Assembly: GCA_031270685.1 (NCBI GenBank)
Contig: JAISXA010000264.1
Location: 1 to 32,676, forward strand
Reading direction: 5' to 3'
DNA: 32,676 nucleotides
Origin: Planctomycetota bacterium
GTDB taxonomy: Bacteria > Planctomycetota > SZUA-567
In this document: positions 8,383 through 17,639 of the stretch, piece after piece
Layout: each line of letters starts with the position of its first letter
How positions within the stretch are numbered: position 1 is the first letter of the stretch
The notes under the pieces: model-generated
Databases searched by the model: none
The model's input: only the letters and a program-made list of their open reading frames with translations
Told to the model about the DNA's origin: nothing
Program-made: the position numbers and the translations under genes

Positions 8383-8699
8383 TAATAGCCCTCGTTGGTG
8401 AGCCAGCCGTCGTCGTCCACGCCCACCCGGGTTTTTTGGCGCGGATTGCCGCTGCGGACGATGGCGTCGGCGATGTCGTTGCGCATCCGCCTGGATTCAC
8501 GTCGCGCCGCCGGATCGTCGTCACGGTATTCCTCGATCTCCGGTTCGGCGTATTTGCGCACATAGCGATCCGCACTTCTCGCAGCCTGCCGCCGGCCCTG
8601 ATTGGCGGCGAACCGGCCGAGACACCCGGGCAGGCAGGGCAGGGCGGCCGCGAGGATGATCAAGGCGACGACGGTTTTGAACATGACGGATGTTTTCAT
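8382..8699 (-). CDS. Small lipoprotein of unknown function
   Basis: Encodes about 105 aa if started at ATG 8699 (MKTSVMFK); there is no obvious ribosome-binding site, and 8681 is an alternative start. The N-terminus is a lipoprotein signal: basic start, hydrophobic VVALIILAAALPC, and lipobox LPGC with the lipidated Cys near residue 26. The mature part is short, highly charged and Arg/Asp-rich (YVRKYAEPEIEEYRDDDPAA) and ends VGVDDDGWLTNEGY. I recognise no family. The stop codon overlaps the last base of repeat copy 3, so the original C-terminus may have been replaced or trimmed by insertion. Confidence 0.6.
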   Translation of the reverse strand: MKTSVMFKTVVALIILAAALPCLPGCLGRFAANQGRRQAARSADRYVRKYAEPEIEEYRDDDPAARRESRRMRNDIADAIVRSGNPRQKTRVGVDDDGWLTNEGY

Positions 8700-9555
<856 letters not shown>

Positions 9556-9578
9556 GGTCCGCCTTCCCGCGCAGCCCT

Positions 9579-10049
9579 TTACAGCTCGAAACTGGGCATC
9601 TCCGTCACTACCATGTCCGACATCACCTTGTCGATGTCCAGAAGAATCTTGACCTGGTTTCCGACCTTGCCGAGGCCGCGAATGCCGGAGTCGCCGCCGC
9701 CGCCCATGCGGGGCGCGTCCTCGATCTGTTCGTCGCGAATGTCCATGACTTCCTTCACCGTATCGACGATCATGCCCATCCACGCGCCGTTGACGTCGAC
9801 GACTATGATGCAGGTCTCGGGGGTCACCTCCTTTTCCATCATGCCGAATTTCAATCGGCTGTCGATGACGGGAATGACCTTGCCCCGAAGGTTGATGACG
9901 CCCTTGACAAAGTGCGGCGCCTGTGGCATGGGCGTGATCGGCAACACGCCCAGGATCTCCCTGACCTTGAGGATTTCAATGCCGTACTGCTCCTCGTTGA
10001 GGACAAAGGTGAGATATTTTCCGCCGCGACCTTTAACGTCGGTCGTCAT
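9579..10049 (-). CDS. cheW: Stand-alone CheW chemotaxis coupling protein
   Basis: Encodes 156 aa from the ATG at 10049, preceded by AGGAGG. A single CheW domain covers nearly all of it: YLTFVLNEEQYGIEILKVRE, then FVKGVINLRGKVIPVIDSR, IIVVDVNGAWMGMIVDTVKE and the C-terminal VGNQVKILLDIDKV. CheW bridges chemoreceptors and the CheA kinase at the inner membrane. No other chemotaxis gene is in the window, so CheA and receptors must be elsewhere. The loop RMGGGGDSGIRGLGKVG is a little longer and more Gly-rich than usual. A likely promoter lies ~90-120 bp upstream. Confidence 0.93.
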   Translation of the reverse strand: MTTDVKGRGGKYLTFVLNEEQYGIEILKVREILGVLPITPMPQAPHFVKGVINLRGKVIPVIDSRLKFGMMEKEVTPETCIIVVDVNGAWMGMIVDTVKEVMDIRDEQIEDAPRMGGGGDSGIRGLGKVGNQVKILLDIDKVMSDMVVTEMPSFEL

Positions 10050-10139
10050 GAGTTTCCTCCTGATTTGGTTGCCACGGGAACATCGTTCGGCCACCCATAA
10101 TGGGGACGAGTCGGCCAGATATCATCACAATACGACTTT

Positions 10140-10167
10140 ACAATACAACTTCCAAACGTCTAGTCAA
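10140..10167 (-). promoter_or_regulatory. Candidate sigma70-type promoter for cheW-DUF805
   Basis: On the minus strand TTGACT (10167-10162) and TATTGT (10145-10140) are 16 bp apart, about 90 bp upstream of the cheW start. The -35 matches the consensus at 5 of 6 positions and the -10 at 4 of 6. The surroundings are AT-rich compared with the rest of the window. Confidence 0.45.
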
Positions 10168-10277
10168 CTTTTTTTCCCGCACTGAACGCCTGGTTTGCTC
10201 TCGATGGTATAGCCGAATTGTTCGGAGTCTGAAACGCTGAATGTCGCTGGCATTGGAAAACGACAAGGTTGGCGGCA

Positions 10278-11372
10278 TCATTGGGCGGTGGTTAAATCGT
10301 ATTGATCCTCCTGCCAGTTTTGATAGCCGAGCCAGCGCTTCCAGGCGCTCTCGATCTCGGCCAAAGGCCTGCCGAACGCTTTTGCGAGAAAACGCGCTCC
10401 GCTCGGATCCTGGCGGTGGTTGTCGCGGAAATCCTTGTAGACGATGGCAAGAATGCCCAGATCTTCGAGATATTTGCACAAATAACGAGCCTGGGCATAA
10501 TGCAGGCTTTCATTTGCGGCCCGGAAGTCGGCGGGGCTCATCGCCAGCAATCTGGAGAGGGGGGTGAGCGCATCGCCGGCAAGGGCTGTTTTGAGTTCTG
10601 GAAGCCGCCAGTTGTCGTCTCCGCGCAGCGTACCCCCTTCGGCGCGGCATTGCTCGTACAGGCTTGCCAAGCCTTCGGCGAGCCATATGGGGGCTTCCGG
10701 AAAATCGTCGGCCATGAGCGCATGGGTCATTTCATGGACCATGGTCCCGGGGCCGGTATCGAAGTTGATCACGAGGTATTTTTGGCTGTGGCCGTAATGA
10801 CCGTAGGGACTGATCGGATCCATGTTGAAGAAACGCCGCAGCCCGTTCGCGTAACTGTCATAATCCCTGAAAACAAACAGGTTGATGGTGGGCCCGGGAT
10901 AGGGGAGGCGATCGAAATAGGCGTTTATCAAAGCCCGGCGGCAATAGTCGAAGACGCCGTCGATGAGATATTCGTACTCGTCGAATTCGAGATCGCTGGC
11001 GATAAGGAAGTTGGCCCGTTCCAGGCAGACGAATTCCGAACCGGTGATCGTGCGGAGCGCATCGATATCCTTGGGCACCTGGGGTCGCTCCTGGGCGGCG
11101 AAGGGGATTCTTACCCGAAGCGAATCGCCGATCGCTCCCGACCGGGAATAATCTTCTCCCGTGGGGCGAAGGTTGCCGCGCGGTTGAGCCAGCTGTCCGG
11201 AAGGTGCGGAACCCGAATTGACGGCGGTTGCGAAAAGAACGGCGGCGGCAAACGGCAAAAAACGCCGGGCGCGGATGCTTTCCGGCGTCAAGGTGTGGAG
11301 ATGGGGACTGGCTGTTCGCGCCATGGGCTTGTATCCGGGAATAAGCGTCGAGATGGCGGCAATATCCGCCAT
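10278..11372 (-). CDS. Secreted DUF1570-like zinc metallopeptidase-type protein
   Basis: Up to 364 aa. The start is uncertain: ATG at 11372 or ATG at 11324 (MARTASPHLH, 348 aa); neither has a good ribosome-binding site. A signal-like stretch RARRFLPFAAAVLFATAVNS lies near residues 35-55. The core has HEMTHAL, a HExxH zinc-binding motif, followed by IWLAEGLASLYE, where the Glu fits the third zinc ligand of gluzincin/peptidase-MA-like proteins. Upstream, LINAYFDRLPYPGPTINLFVFRD.. resembles the segment before the motif in DUF1570 proteins. It is predicted to be exported and possibly proteolytic; the substrate is unknown. It lies 124 bp after the ABC-F gene, with a repeat fragment between. Confidence 0.75.
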   Translation of the reverse strand: MADIAAISTLIPGYKPMARTASPHLHTLTPESIRARRFLPFAAAVLFATAVNSGSAPSGQLAQPRGNLRPTGEDYSRSGAIGDSLRVRIPFAAQERPQVPKDIDALRTITGSEFVCLERANFLIASDLEFDEYEYLIDGVFDYCRRALINAYFDRLPYPGPTINLFVFRDYDSYANGLRRFFNMDPISPYGHYGHSQKYLVINFDTGPGTMVHEMTHALMADDFPEAPIWLAEGLASLYEQCRAEGGTLRGDDNWRLPELKTALAGDALTPLSRLLAMSPADFRAANESLHYAQARYLCKYLEDLGILAIVYKDFRDNHRQDPSGARFLAKAFGRPLAEIESAWKRWLGYQNWQEDQYDLTTAQ

Positions 11373-11423
11373 CCGTCATTCTTACTTTCCCGGAACGATG
11401 AAACGCTTTCGAGAAAAACGGGG

Positions 11424-11444
11424 TTGTTTGATTTTCTTCAAAAG
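11424..11444 (-). repeat. Short fragment of the ~195-bp repeat end
   Basis: TTGTTTGATTTTCTTCAAAAG matches the reverse complement of the left end of repeat copy 1 at 20 of 21 bases. No other part of the repeat is present nearby, so this is a solo terminal fragment in the gap between the ABC-F gene and the DUF1570-like gene. Confidence 0.55.
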
Positions 11445-11496
11445 ACATCCATGGGACAAAGTCGGGTTCCGATAACGGCGCTGTCGCGGTGGGCCG

Positions 11497-13377
11497 TTAT
11501 CCCCTTTTCGAATATTCCTTCTCCAGGAAGGCTTGTTCCGATTCAATGCGCGAGAGTTCCGTTTGCAGGCGGCGCATCCGGTTGCCGTCCTTGAGCGCCG
11601 TCGGATCGAGGAACGCCGCGTGCAATTCTCCCATTCGTTCCTCGTTTTCGATGATTCTAGCTTCGATTTTTCCCGTCCGCCAGTCGGCGAAGGGATTTTC
11701 CTCCTTGCGTTCCGGCCTTGCGGCGTGCGGCTTAAGCCGATCCCGCCCTGCCGCATCGCCGTCGCCGCCATTCCTGGAAAGGGCGTCGCGTTCCGCCTCC
11801 GCCTCGACAAAGCCGCCGCGCGTGATGCGCCAGGTCCCGTCTTCGAGCCAGAGGATGCGGTCGGCGATTTCATCGAGGAAATACCGGTCGTGGCTGATGA
11901 CCGCCACCGTGCCCGGATATGCCGAGAACGCCAGCGTCGCCGCCTCGGCGCTTTGAATGTCGAGGTGGTTGGTGGGTTCGTCGAGGAGAAGAACGTTGTG
12001 CCCTTCCAGAAGCAAACGCGTCAACATGAGGCGCTTTTTCTCGCCGCCCGACAAGACCGCGATCGGTTTGTACGCGTCGGCGCCGGAAAAAAGCATCGCG
12101 CCCAGCTTGTCGCGGCGGTCTTGGTCGTCCTCGCCGAGATTGGAGTCCCGCAGGTATTCGAGCGGCGTCCGCTTTTCGTCGGGAAACGATTCATGTTGTC
12201 CCAGGACTCCTATTTCCACCGTCGGCCCCCAGCGGTAAGTTCCCGACAGCGGCGGGAGCGCGCCGAGGAGGGTGGAAAAAAGGCTGGTCTTTCCGGATCC
12301 GTTCGGTCCGACAATGCCCACGGTCTCGCCGGGCGACAACTCTAGGTCGAGGCCGGAGAACAGGGCGGTTCCGGGAAAGCCGACGGCGAGGCCGCGGGTC
12401 TCGAGGACGAGGGCGCCCAACCGGCGCGAAAGCTTGAGGTCGAGCGCGGCCAGCCTCGACTGGTTGCGCGGCTCCTCCGTCATTTCGACTTTCGCCAGCC
12501 GCTTCATTCGCGACTGCGCCTGTCGCGAGCGCGTTCCCGCCCGCCACTTGTCGATGAACCTTTCCTCACGCCGCATGAATTCGCGCTGCTTCATGAATTC
12601 GCGCCATTGGACAAGTCTGCGTTCCTCGCGGATTAGACGCGACCTGGAATAAGCACCGGGATAACGGTACAATTCCCCGTCCTCCAGTTCCCAGGTGGCG
12701 TTGGTCGCCTGGTCGAGAAAGCGCCGATCGTGGGAGACGACGACGACGGCGGCGGCGCTGGCGCGCAGAAAACGCTCGAGAAACACGATGCCAGCGAGAT
12801 CGAGGTGGTTGGTCGGCTCGTCGAGCAGCCAGAGGTCGGGCTCTTCAAGAAGCAGTCGGGCGAGGGCGACGCGGCAACGTTCGCCGCCGGACATGCTTTC
12901 GACGTCTTGGTCGAACCGGCCCTCCCCGAGCCCGACGCCGCGTAGCATCGCCAGCGCCCGTCGCGTCGCCGATTCCCCGTCGCCCGCCTCGCGGCACGCC
13001 TCGAGATCGGCGAGTCTTTGCAACGCGTGGTCGAGTTCGCCCCCCTCCATGTCGGCGAGTTCCTCGCGCAGAAGGTCGATGTCGCGGTCGAGCTTATCCC
13101 AGCGGCTGACCGCCTCGGCCATGATCGAGCGCGGCGTCGCATTTGACGTGAAGGACGGGGTCTGGTCGAGCCGCGCGATACAGAGACCCCGTCGCCGCGA
13201 TACTTCGCCTTCAGCGTCCTCTTCTCCGGAGAGGACTTTGAAGAAAGTGGTTTTGCCACTGCCGTTCGGCCCGATCAAACCGATCCGGTCGTCTCCGGAT
13301 ATGGTGAAGGACAGGTTCCGGAAACATATTTCCGGACCATGGCTTTTTGTGATGCGGTTGGCGGTCAACAGCGTCAT
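11497..13377 (-). CDS. uup: ABC-F family ATPase (Uup-like)
   Basis: Encodes 626 aa: two ABC domains without membrane segments. Walker A motifs are GPNGSGKTT (~36-44) and GPNGSGKTS (~357-365); signatures MSGGERCRV and LSGGEKKRL; Walker B with the ABC-F hallmark LLDEPTNHLDL and LLDEPTNHLDI. The inter-domain linker (EERFIDKWRAGTRSRQAQSR) is basic and helical. The C-terminus (after ~575) is a predicted coiled coil, as in Uup. ABC-F proteins act on ribosomes or DNA rather than in transport; Uup is linked to ribosome function and precise transposon excision. The ATG at 13377 overlaps the stop of the YgiQ-like gene by 4 bp (ATGA), so translation is coupled. The symbol is by domain architecture only. 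Confidence 0.87.
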   Translation of the reverse strand: MTLLTANRITKSHGPEICFRNLSFTISGDDRIGLIGPNGSGKTTFFKVLSGEEDAEGEVSRRRGLCIARLDQTPSFTSNATPRSIMAEAVSRWDKLDRDIDLLREELADMEGGELDHALQRLADLEACREAGDGESATRRALAMLRGVGLGEGRFDQDVESMSGGERCRVALARLLLEEPDLWLLDEPTNHLDLAGIVFLERFLRASAAAVVVVSHDRRFLDQATNATWELEDGELYRYPGAYSRSRLIREERRLVQWREFMKQREFMRREERFIDKWRAGTRSRQAQSRMKRLAKVEMTEEPRNQSRLAALDLKLSRRLGALVLETRGLAVGFPGTALFSGLDLELSPGETVGIVGPNGSGKTSLFSTLLGALPPLSGTYRWGPTVEIGVLGQHESFPDEKRTPLEYLRDSNLGEDDQDRRDKLGAMLFSGADAYKPIAVLSGGEKKRLMLTRLLLEGHNVLLLDEPTNHLDIQSAEAATLAFSAYPGTVAVISHDRYFLDEIADRILWLEDGTWRITRGGFVEAEAERDALSRNGGDGDAAGRDRLKPHAARPERKEENPFADWRTGKIEARIIENEERMGELHAAFLDPTALKDGNRMRRLQTELSRIESEQAFLEKEYSKRG

Positions 13378-15302
13378 GCCCGGTCACCGCCCTTTCGTCC
13401 TCCGGGCGGACCTCCACCCGGCATGCCGCCGGAAAATCCCCGCCCGTCGCGCGGCGATCGTCCCGAATCGCCCCGTCGCGGCGGCCAACCCCGGCCTTCT
13501 CCACGCGGCGGCTTGCCGCGGGGGACGCGACGCGGCGGCCGATCCCGGCGTTCCCCGCCCGGAGATCGGCGGTCGAACCTTCCTTCCGGCCTTCCCCTGG
13601 CGGGAGCGGGGTCCGGCACGAGCAGGCGGTGTTGGCGCAACCGTTGCGCATCGGTGCGGGCGACCGGGATCGGGTTTCCCTCGCCGTCGACCTCCGCGAA
13701 GAACATCGCGCTCGCCACCGTGCCCGGCGTCGGAATAAAGCATTGGACCTGTTGCGGCCGCATGCGGTGTTTCCGGAGCCAGGAATGCAAATTCCGCATG
13801 TCGTCGTCCGTTGTTCCGGGGAAAGCCGACATGAGGTAGGGGATGAGGTACTGCTCTTTCCCCGCCCCCGCGGAATAAGCGGTGAATTTCCCGATGAACT
13901 CGTCCAATCCGCGTCCGCCCGGCTTGCGCATCAGCGTCAGAATTCGTTCCGTGACGTGCTCCGGAGCGATCTTGAGCTGGCCGCCGGTGAATTCGCCGGC
14001 GAGCGCGCGCATATACCCGTCGCTGGCGAGGGCAAGGTCGTGGCGTACGCCGCTGGCGATGCGGACGTGCTTGACGCCCGGAATTTTCGCCAGGTCGCGA
14101 AGCATGGCGACCTGCTCGTTTTGGGCATGGCGAAAATGCCGGCAGCGTTTGGGGAACAGGCAGCTGTGGCGTGCGCACGCCGATCGGTCGGCGGCGCAGG
14201 AGGCGTTCCACATGTTGGCGCTGGGGCCGCCGATGTCGGAGATCGAGCCTTTCCAGGCGGGATCCGACGCGAGCGACCGGATTTCATCCCGAATGGACTG
14301 TTCGCTCCGGGATTGGATGCTCCGTCCCTGATGGAGCGCGATGGAACAGAAACTGCATCCGCCGGCGCAACCCCGGTGCGAGACCACGCTGTCCTTGCCC
14401 ATTTCCTCGACGGGGATCGGCTCGGTATAGGACGGATGCGCCTTGCGGGTGAAAGGCAGCGCATAAACGCGGTCCATCTCCCCGGTGGACAACGGCGCTT
14501 CCGGCGGCTCGAACACCATGGTCCGGCCCGCCGAGCGCTGGATCATGGCGGGACCGCCCCTGAGCATCTGACGCTCGAAGGCCAAGGCTGTTTTCACCAG
14601 AAGTGAAGGGTCCTTCGCGATGGCTTCGTGGGAAGGCAGGTTTTCGGCTCCCGCCGGTTCGGAGCCGGGCGAAACGGCATAGGCGCTTCCCGGCGGCCGT
14701 TCGCGCGCGACAGCCTCCGCGGCGCGCCGGCGCGCCTGATCCCGGGAGAAAAGCCGGGCCATCGCAAGAAAGGAACGTTCCGCCATCCCGTAGAGGAGGA
14801 CATCGGCCTTTGCGTCGAGGAGCGCGGAGCGACGAAGGCCGTTATCCCAAAAATCGTAATGCGTGGCGCGGCGCATCGACGCCTCGACGCCGCCGAGAAT
14901 CACGGGCAGTCCGGGAAACGCCCGCCGCGCCAGGCCGGTGTACGCCAAGCTTGCTCGGTTCGGCCTCAGGCCGGCGCGGCCGCCGGGGGAATAGGCGTCG
15001 TCGCTCCTTTTTTTCCTGAATGCCGTGTAGTGCGCCACGAGGGAGTCGAGCGCGCCGGCGGTGACGCCGGCCATGATTCGCGGCCTGCCCATGGGGAGCA
15101 GGCTTTCCGGGCTTCGCCAGTCGGGCTGGGCGACGATTCCCGTGCGGAAACCGTGCTCCACCAGCCAGCGGCCGAGAACGGCCGCGCCGTGGATATGGCT
15201 GTCGAGATACGCATCCCCCGAGATGAGGAGCACATCCAATTCATCCCAACCGAGGCGGTTCATTTCCTCGCGGGTCATGGGCAGATATTTCGGTTGTCGC
15301 AC
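13374..15302 (-). CDS. ygiQ: YgiQ-family (UPF0313) radical SAM protein with RG-rich C-terminal tail
   Basis: Encodes 642 aa from GTG at 15302 (AAGGA about 6 nt upstream). The N-terminal MTREEMNRLGWDELDVLLIS, VILGGVEASMRR and HYDFWDN are typical of the UPF0313/YgiQ family. The radical SAM cluster motif is CAGGCSFC (Cys 312, 316, 319), preceded by VVSHRGC; LKIAPEH and TPGTVASAMFFAE follow in the order expected for the family. The last ~76 residues (from ~567) are a low-complexity tail dominated by Arg, Gly and Pro, resembling RGG-type RNA-binding tails. The reaction catalysed by YgiQ proteins is unknown. The gene starts 23 bp after murG and overlaps the ABC-F gene, so it belongs to the same transcription unit. 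Confidence 0.9.
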   Translation of the reverse strand: MRQPKYLPMTREEMNRLGWDELDVLLISGDAYLDSHIHGAAVLGRWLVEHGFRTGIVAQPDWRSPESLLPMGRPRIMAGVTAGALDSLVAHYTAFRKKRSDDAYSPGGRAGLRPNRASLAYTGLARRAFPGLPVILGGVEASMRRATHYDFWDNGLRRSALLDAKADVLLYGMAERSFLAMARLFSRDQARRRAAEAVARERPPGSAYAVSPGSEPAGAENLPSHEAIAKDPSLLVKTALAFERQMLRGGPAMIQRSAGRTMVFEPPEAPLSTGEMDRVYALPFTRKAHPSYTEPIPVEEMGKDSVVSHRGCAGGCSFCSIALHQGRSIQSRSEQSIRDEIRSLASDPAWKGSISDIGGPSANMWNASCAADRSACARHSCLFPKRCRHFRHAQNEQVAMLRDLAKIPGVKHVRIASGVRHDLALASDGYMRALAGEFTGGQLKIAPEHVTERILTLMRKPGGRGLDEFIGKFTAYSAGAGKEQYLIPYLMSAFPGTTDDDMRNLHSWLRKHRMRPQQVQCFIPTPGTVASAMFFAEVDGEGNPIPVARTDAQRLRQHRLLVPDPAPARGRPEGRFDRRSPGGERRDRPPRRVPRGKPPRGEGRGWPPRRGDSGRSPRDGRGFSGGMPGGGPPGGRKGGDRA

Positions 15303-15325
15303 TGATGTTCCTTGTTTGGGATCGG

Positions 15326-16393
15326 CTAGACCAGGGAGAGGATGCTCTCTGCGATTTCCCTCCCCGAATCCGGCTTCGCCGTCGCCCGCATGGCCTCGGC
15401 CATCGCCGCGCGGCGGGGCTCGTCGCGCCAGAGCGCGACGACGAGAGGGGCGAAAGTGTCGGTGGAGGCGGTGGCTTCCTCATACGGCACGGCCGCCCCG
15501 GAAAGGGAGAGCGAGAGTGCGTTGAGCCGCTGGTGGTCGTCCATCGCCGAGGGCAGGGGAACCAGCACCGCCGGCAGGCCGGCGGCCGCGAACTCGGCGA
15601 TGCTTACCGCTCCCGACCTGGCCACCACCAGCCGCGAACGGCGGTACAGTTCGTCCATATGGTTATGGAAACCGTATACCTCGGCGTCGACGCCCGCGTT
15701 GGCGTATGCGGAGCGAATGGCGGTTTCGTGCGCGGGGCCGGCCACGTGGATAAGCTTGCCGCCGGTTTCGCCCACGATGCGGCGAGCCGCGTTGGCGACG
15801 ATTTCATTCAATCGCTTGGCGCCCTGGCTGCCGCCCATGACGAGGATGGCGTCGCCTTTGGCGGGCGGTTCGGCGGCGAGGCGCTGGAACGGCGCGCGCA
15901 ACGGGGAGCCGCTGTGGTGGAAGGTGGCCGGGGATTCGCGGAAATACTGCCGCGCCTCTTCGAATTGGGAGTGTATCTGCCGCGCCCATCCGGAGAGCAG
16001 CCGGTTCACCCTTCCCGGAACGGTGTTTTGCTCGAGAATGACCAGAGGGATGCGAAGGATCCTCGCAACGATGCCGGGGGCGGCGGCGGCGAAGCCGCCC
16101 AGGGCCACGACGAGATCCGGCCGCGAGCGGCGGAACAGGCGGAAGACTTGGGCCAGGGCGAGGGCGAACTTCGGCGCGTTGAGCGGGCGGCGCCACGACA
16201 ACGGCGACCCGCGCCCGGCGGCAAGCAGTTTGAGGGCGTACCCGGTACCCCAAAGCAGTTCCCGGTCGAGCCCCTCGTTTGTGCCCAAAAAACCGATTTC
16301 CGCCCCGGGGACGATGCGTTGTATGTCTTCGGCGAGGGCTATGCCGGGAAGAAGATGCCCCCCCGTGCCGCCTCCCGCCAGCCAGATTTTCAT
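15326..16393 (-). CDS. murG: UDP-GlcNAc:undecaprenyl-pyrophosphoryl-MurNAc-pentapeptide GlcNAc transferase MurG
   Basis: Encodes 355 aa from the ATG at 16393, overlapping the ftsW stop by 4 bp (ATGA). The N-terminal GGGTGGHLLPG (7-17) is the MurG glycine-rich loop that contacts lipid I; VVALGGFAAAAPGIVARI, ILEQNTVPGRVNRLL and VMGGSQGAKRLNEIV follow as in the family, and the sugar-nucleotide site shows SGAVSIAEFAAAGLPAVLVPLP and DDHQRLNA. It converts lipid I to lipid II at the inner face of the membrane. The open frame extends far upstream inside ftsW, but the overlapping ATG next to the motif is clearly the start. Confidence 0.96.
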   Translation of the reverse strand: MKIWLAGGGTGGHLLPGIALAEDIQRIVPGAEIGFLGTNEGLDRELLWGTGYALKLLAAGRGSPLSWRRPLNAPKFALALAQVFRLFRRSRPDLVVALGGFAAAAPGIVARILRIPLVILEQNTVPGRVNRLLSGWARQIHSQFEEARQYFRESPATFHHSGSPLRAPFQRLAAEPPAKGDAILVMGGSQGAKRLNEIVANAARRIVGETGGKLIHVAGPAHETAIRSAYANAGVDAEVYGFHNHMDELYRRSRLVVARSGAVSIAEFAAAGLPAVLVPLPSAMDDHQRLNALSLSLSGAAVPYEEATASTDTFAPLVVALWRDEPRRAAMAEAMRATAKPDSGREIAESILSLV

Positions 16394-17604
16394 ACGCTTG
16401 CACCCTCCGCCTGTGGCGGATCGTAGAACGCCGGCCTGGGTCGATACTTCGCCATCAGCCCCGTCGCCGCCGACCGCGCCCCGGGAATTGCCGTCCCCCT
16501 GGTGACGCTGACGACGAGTCCGATCATTGAATAAAAAACCACCAGTCCCGAACCGCCGAACGAGACGAAGGGCAGGGAAATGCCTTTGGGAGGCAAAACT
16601 CCCGTGACCACGCCCATGTTGAACGCGGCCTGGCCGCCGATGAACGCGGTGACGCCGAAGGTCAAAAGCGCCCCGAACCGGTCCGGAGCGTTGCGGGCGA
16701 TCGCCAGGCCCTGCCATATCACAATAACGAATAATGTAATCAGGGACAGGGTTCCGATCAAGCCGGTTTCCTGGCCGACCATGGCGAAAATGAAATCGGT
16801 ATGCGCCTCGGGCAGATAGTCCAGCTTCGCCGGTCCCTGTCCAAGCCCCATGCCCCATATGCCGCCGCTGCCGATGGCGAGTTTGCTGACGTTGGTGTGA
16901 AAGGCTTCGCCCGCCATCCAATCCTCGATGCGGCGGCTGATATGGTCGAATTTGGTGTAACCGTACCACGCGGCGGCGGGAATGACGGGCAACAGCAGCA
17001 GCGACAATTGCCAAACCCTGACTCCACCCGCGAGCATCAATGCGGTGAGGGCGGCTCCGATCAGCGCGGCGGTGCCGAAATCCGGTTCGATCGCCACCAG
17101 GAATACGGCCACGCCGACCAGAATGCACAGTGGGATGACGTGGCGGAACAGGCGGGGTTTTCCCTCGGGAGCCATCGTGACCAGTATGGCGCTGACGGCG
17201 ATCACCAGGGTGAACTTGGCGACCTCGGACGGCTGCACATTCATGGCGCCGGTTCGGAACCATCGATTCGCGCCGTTGACCCGGGTACCGAGCGGGGTGA
17301 GAACCAGGCCGAGGATCGCATAGCCTCCGAAAAGCGCCGGCAGCCATAATTTTTGCCACCAGCGGTAGGGGACCATGGACAGAAGCGACATCGCGACCAC
17401 CGCGATCCCCAGTCTCCACAGTTGGTTGTGCGCGTAGGCAATCTCCCAGCCGCCGCCGCGGGCGGCGCGGATGGGGCTGGCCGAATACACCATGACCAGC
17501 CCGAAGCCGGTCAGGGCGAACACCGCCATCAGCAATTTTGTGCGCTGCCAGGCCAGGTAGCCTCTTTCGGCGATGGCTTCCTCGCGCGTCAGGTCGGTCA
17601 TCAT
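16390..17604 (-). CDS. ftsW: Peptidoglycan glycosyltransferase / SEDS protein FtsW
   Basis: Encodes about 404 aa with ATG at 17604 (or 17601), behind GGGAG; a more upstream in-frame start (17697) would overlap mraY and is disfavoured. The protein has about ten transmembrane segments. SEDS motifs: VMVYSASP near the N-terminus, NGANRWFRTGAMNVQPSEVAK, IEPDFGTA, GIWGMGLGQGPAKLDYLPEAHTDFIFA and FVSFGGSGL. FtsW polymerises lipid II during septation with the class B PBP FtsI, encoded upstream. Only 35 bp separate it from mraY; the murD gene usually found here is missing. Confidence 0.95.
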   Translation of the reverse strand: MMTDLTREEAIAERGYLAWQRTKLLMAVFALTGFGLVMVYSASPIRAARGGGWEIAYAHNQLWRLGIAVVAMSLLSMVPYRWWQKLWLPALFGGYAILGLVLTPLGTRVNGANRWFRTGAMNVQPSEVAKFTLVIAVSAILVTMAPEGKPRLFRHVIPLCILVGVAVFLVAIEPDFGTAALIGAALTALMLAGGVRVWQLSLLLLPVIPAAAWYGYTKFDHISRRIEDWMAGEAFHTNVSKLAIGSGGIWGMGLGQGPAKLDYLPEAHTDFIFAMVGQETGLIGTLSLITLFVIVIWQGLAIARNAPDRFGALLTFGVTAFIGGQAAFNMGVVTGVLPPKGISLPFVSFGGSGLVVFYSMIGLVVSVTRGTAIPGARSAATGLMAKYRPRPAFYDPPQAEGASV

Positions 17605-17639
17605 GTCTCTCCCGGGGGGTGCTGTTCTCGGGACCCGCA

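Noticed and set aside
10302-11594. 430-codon plus-strand open frame opposite the DUF1570-like gene
   Set aside because: No motif; the minus-strand frame has a signal peptide and HExxH.
16394-17419. Upstream extension of the murG frame inside ftsW
   Set aside because: The extension is Arg/His-rich and out of frame with ftsW; the MurG glycine-rich motif begins at the ATG 16393.
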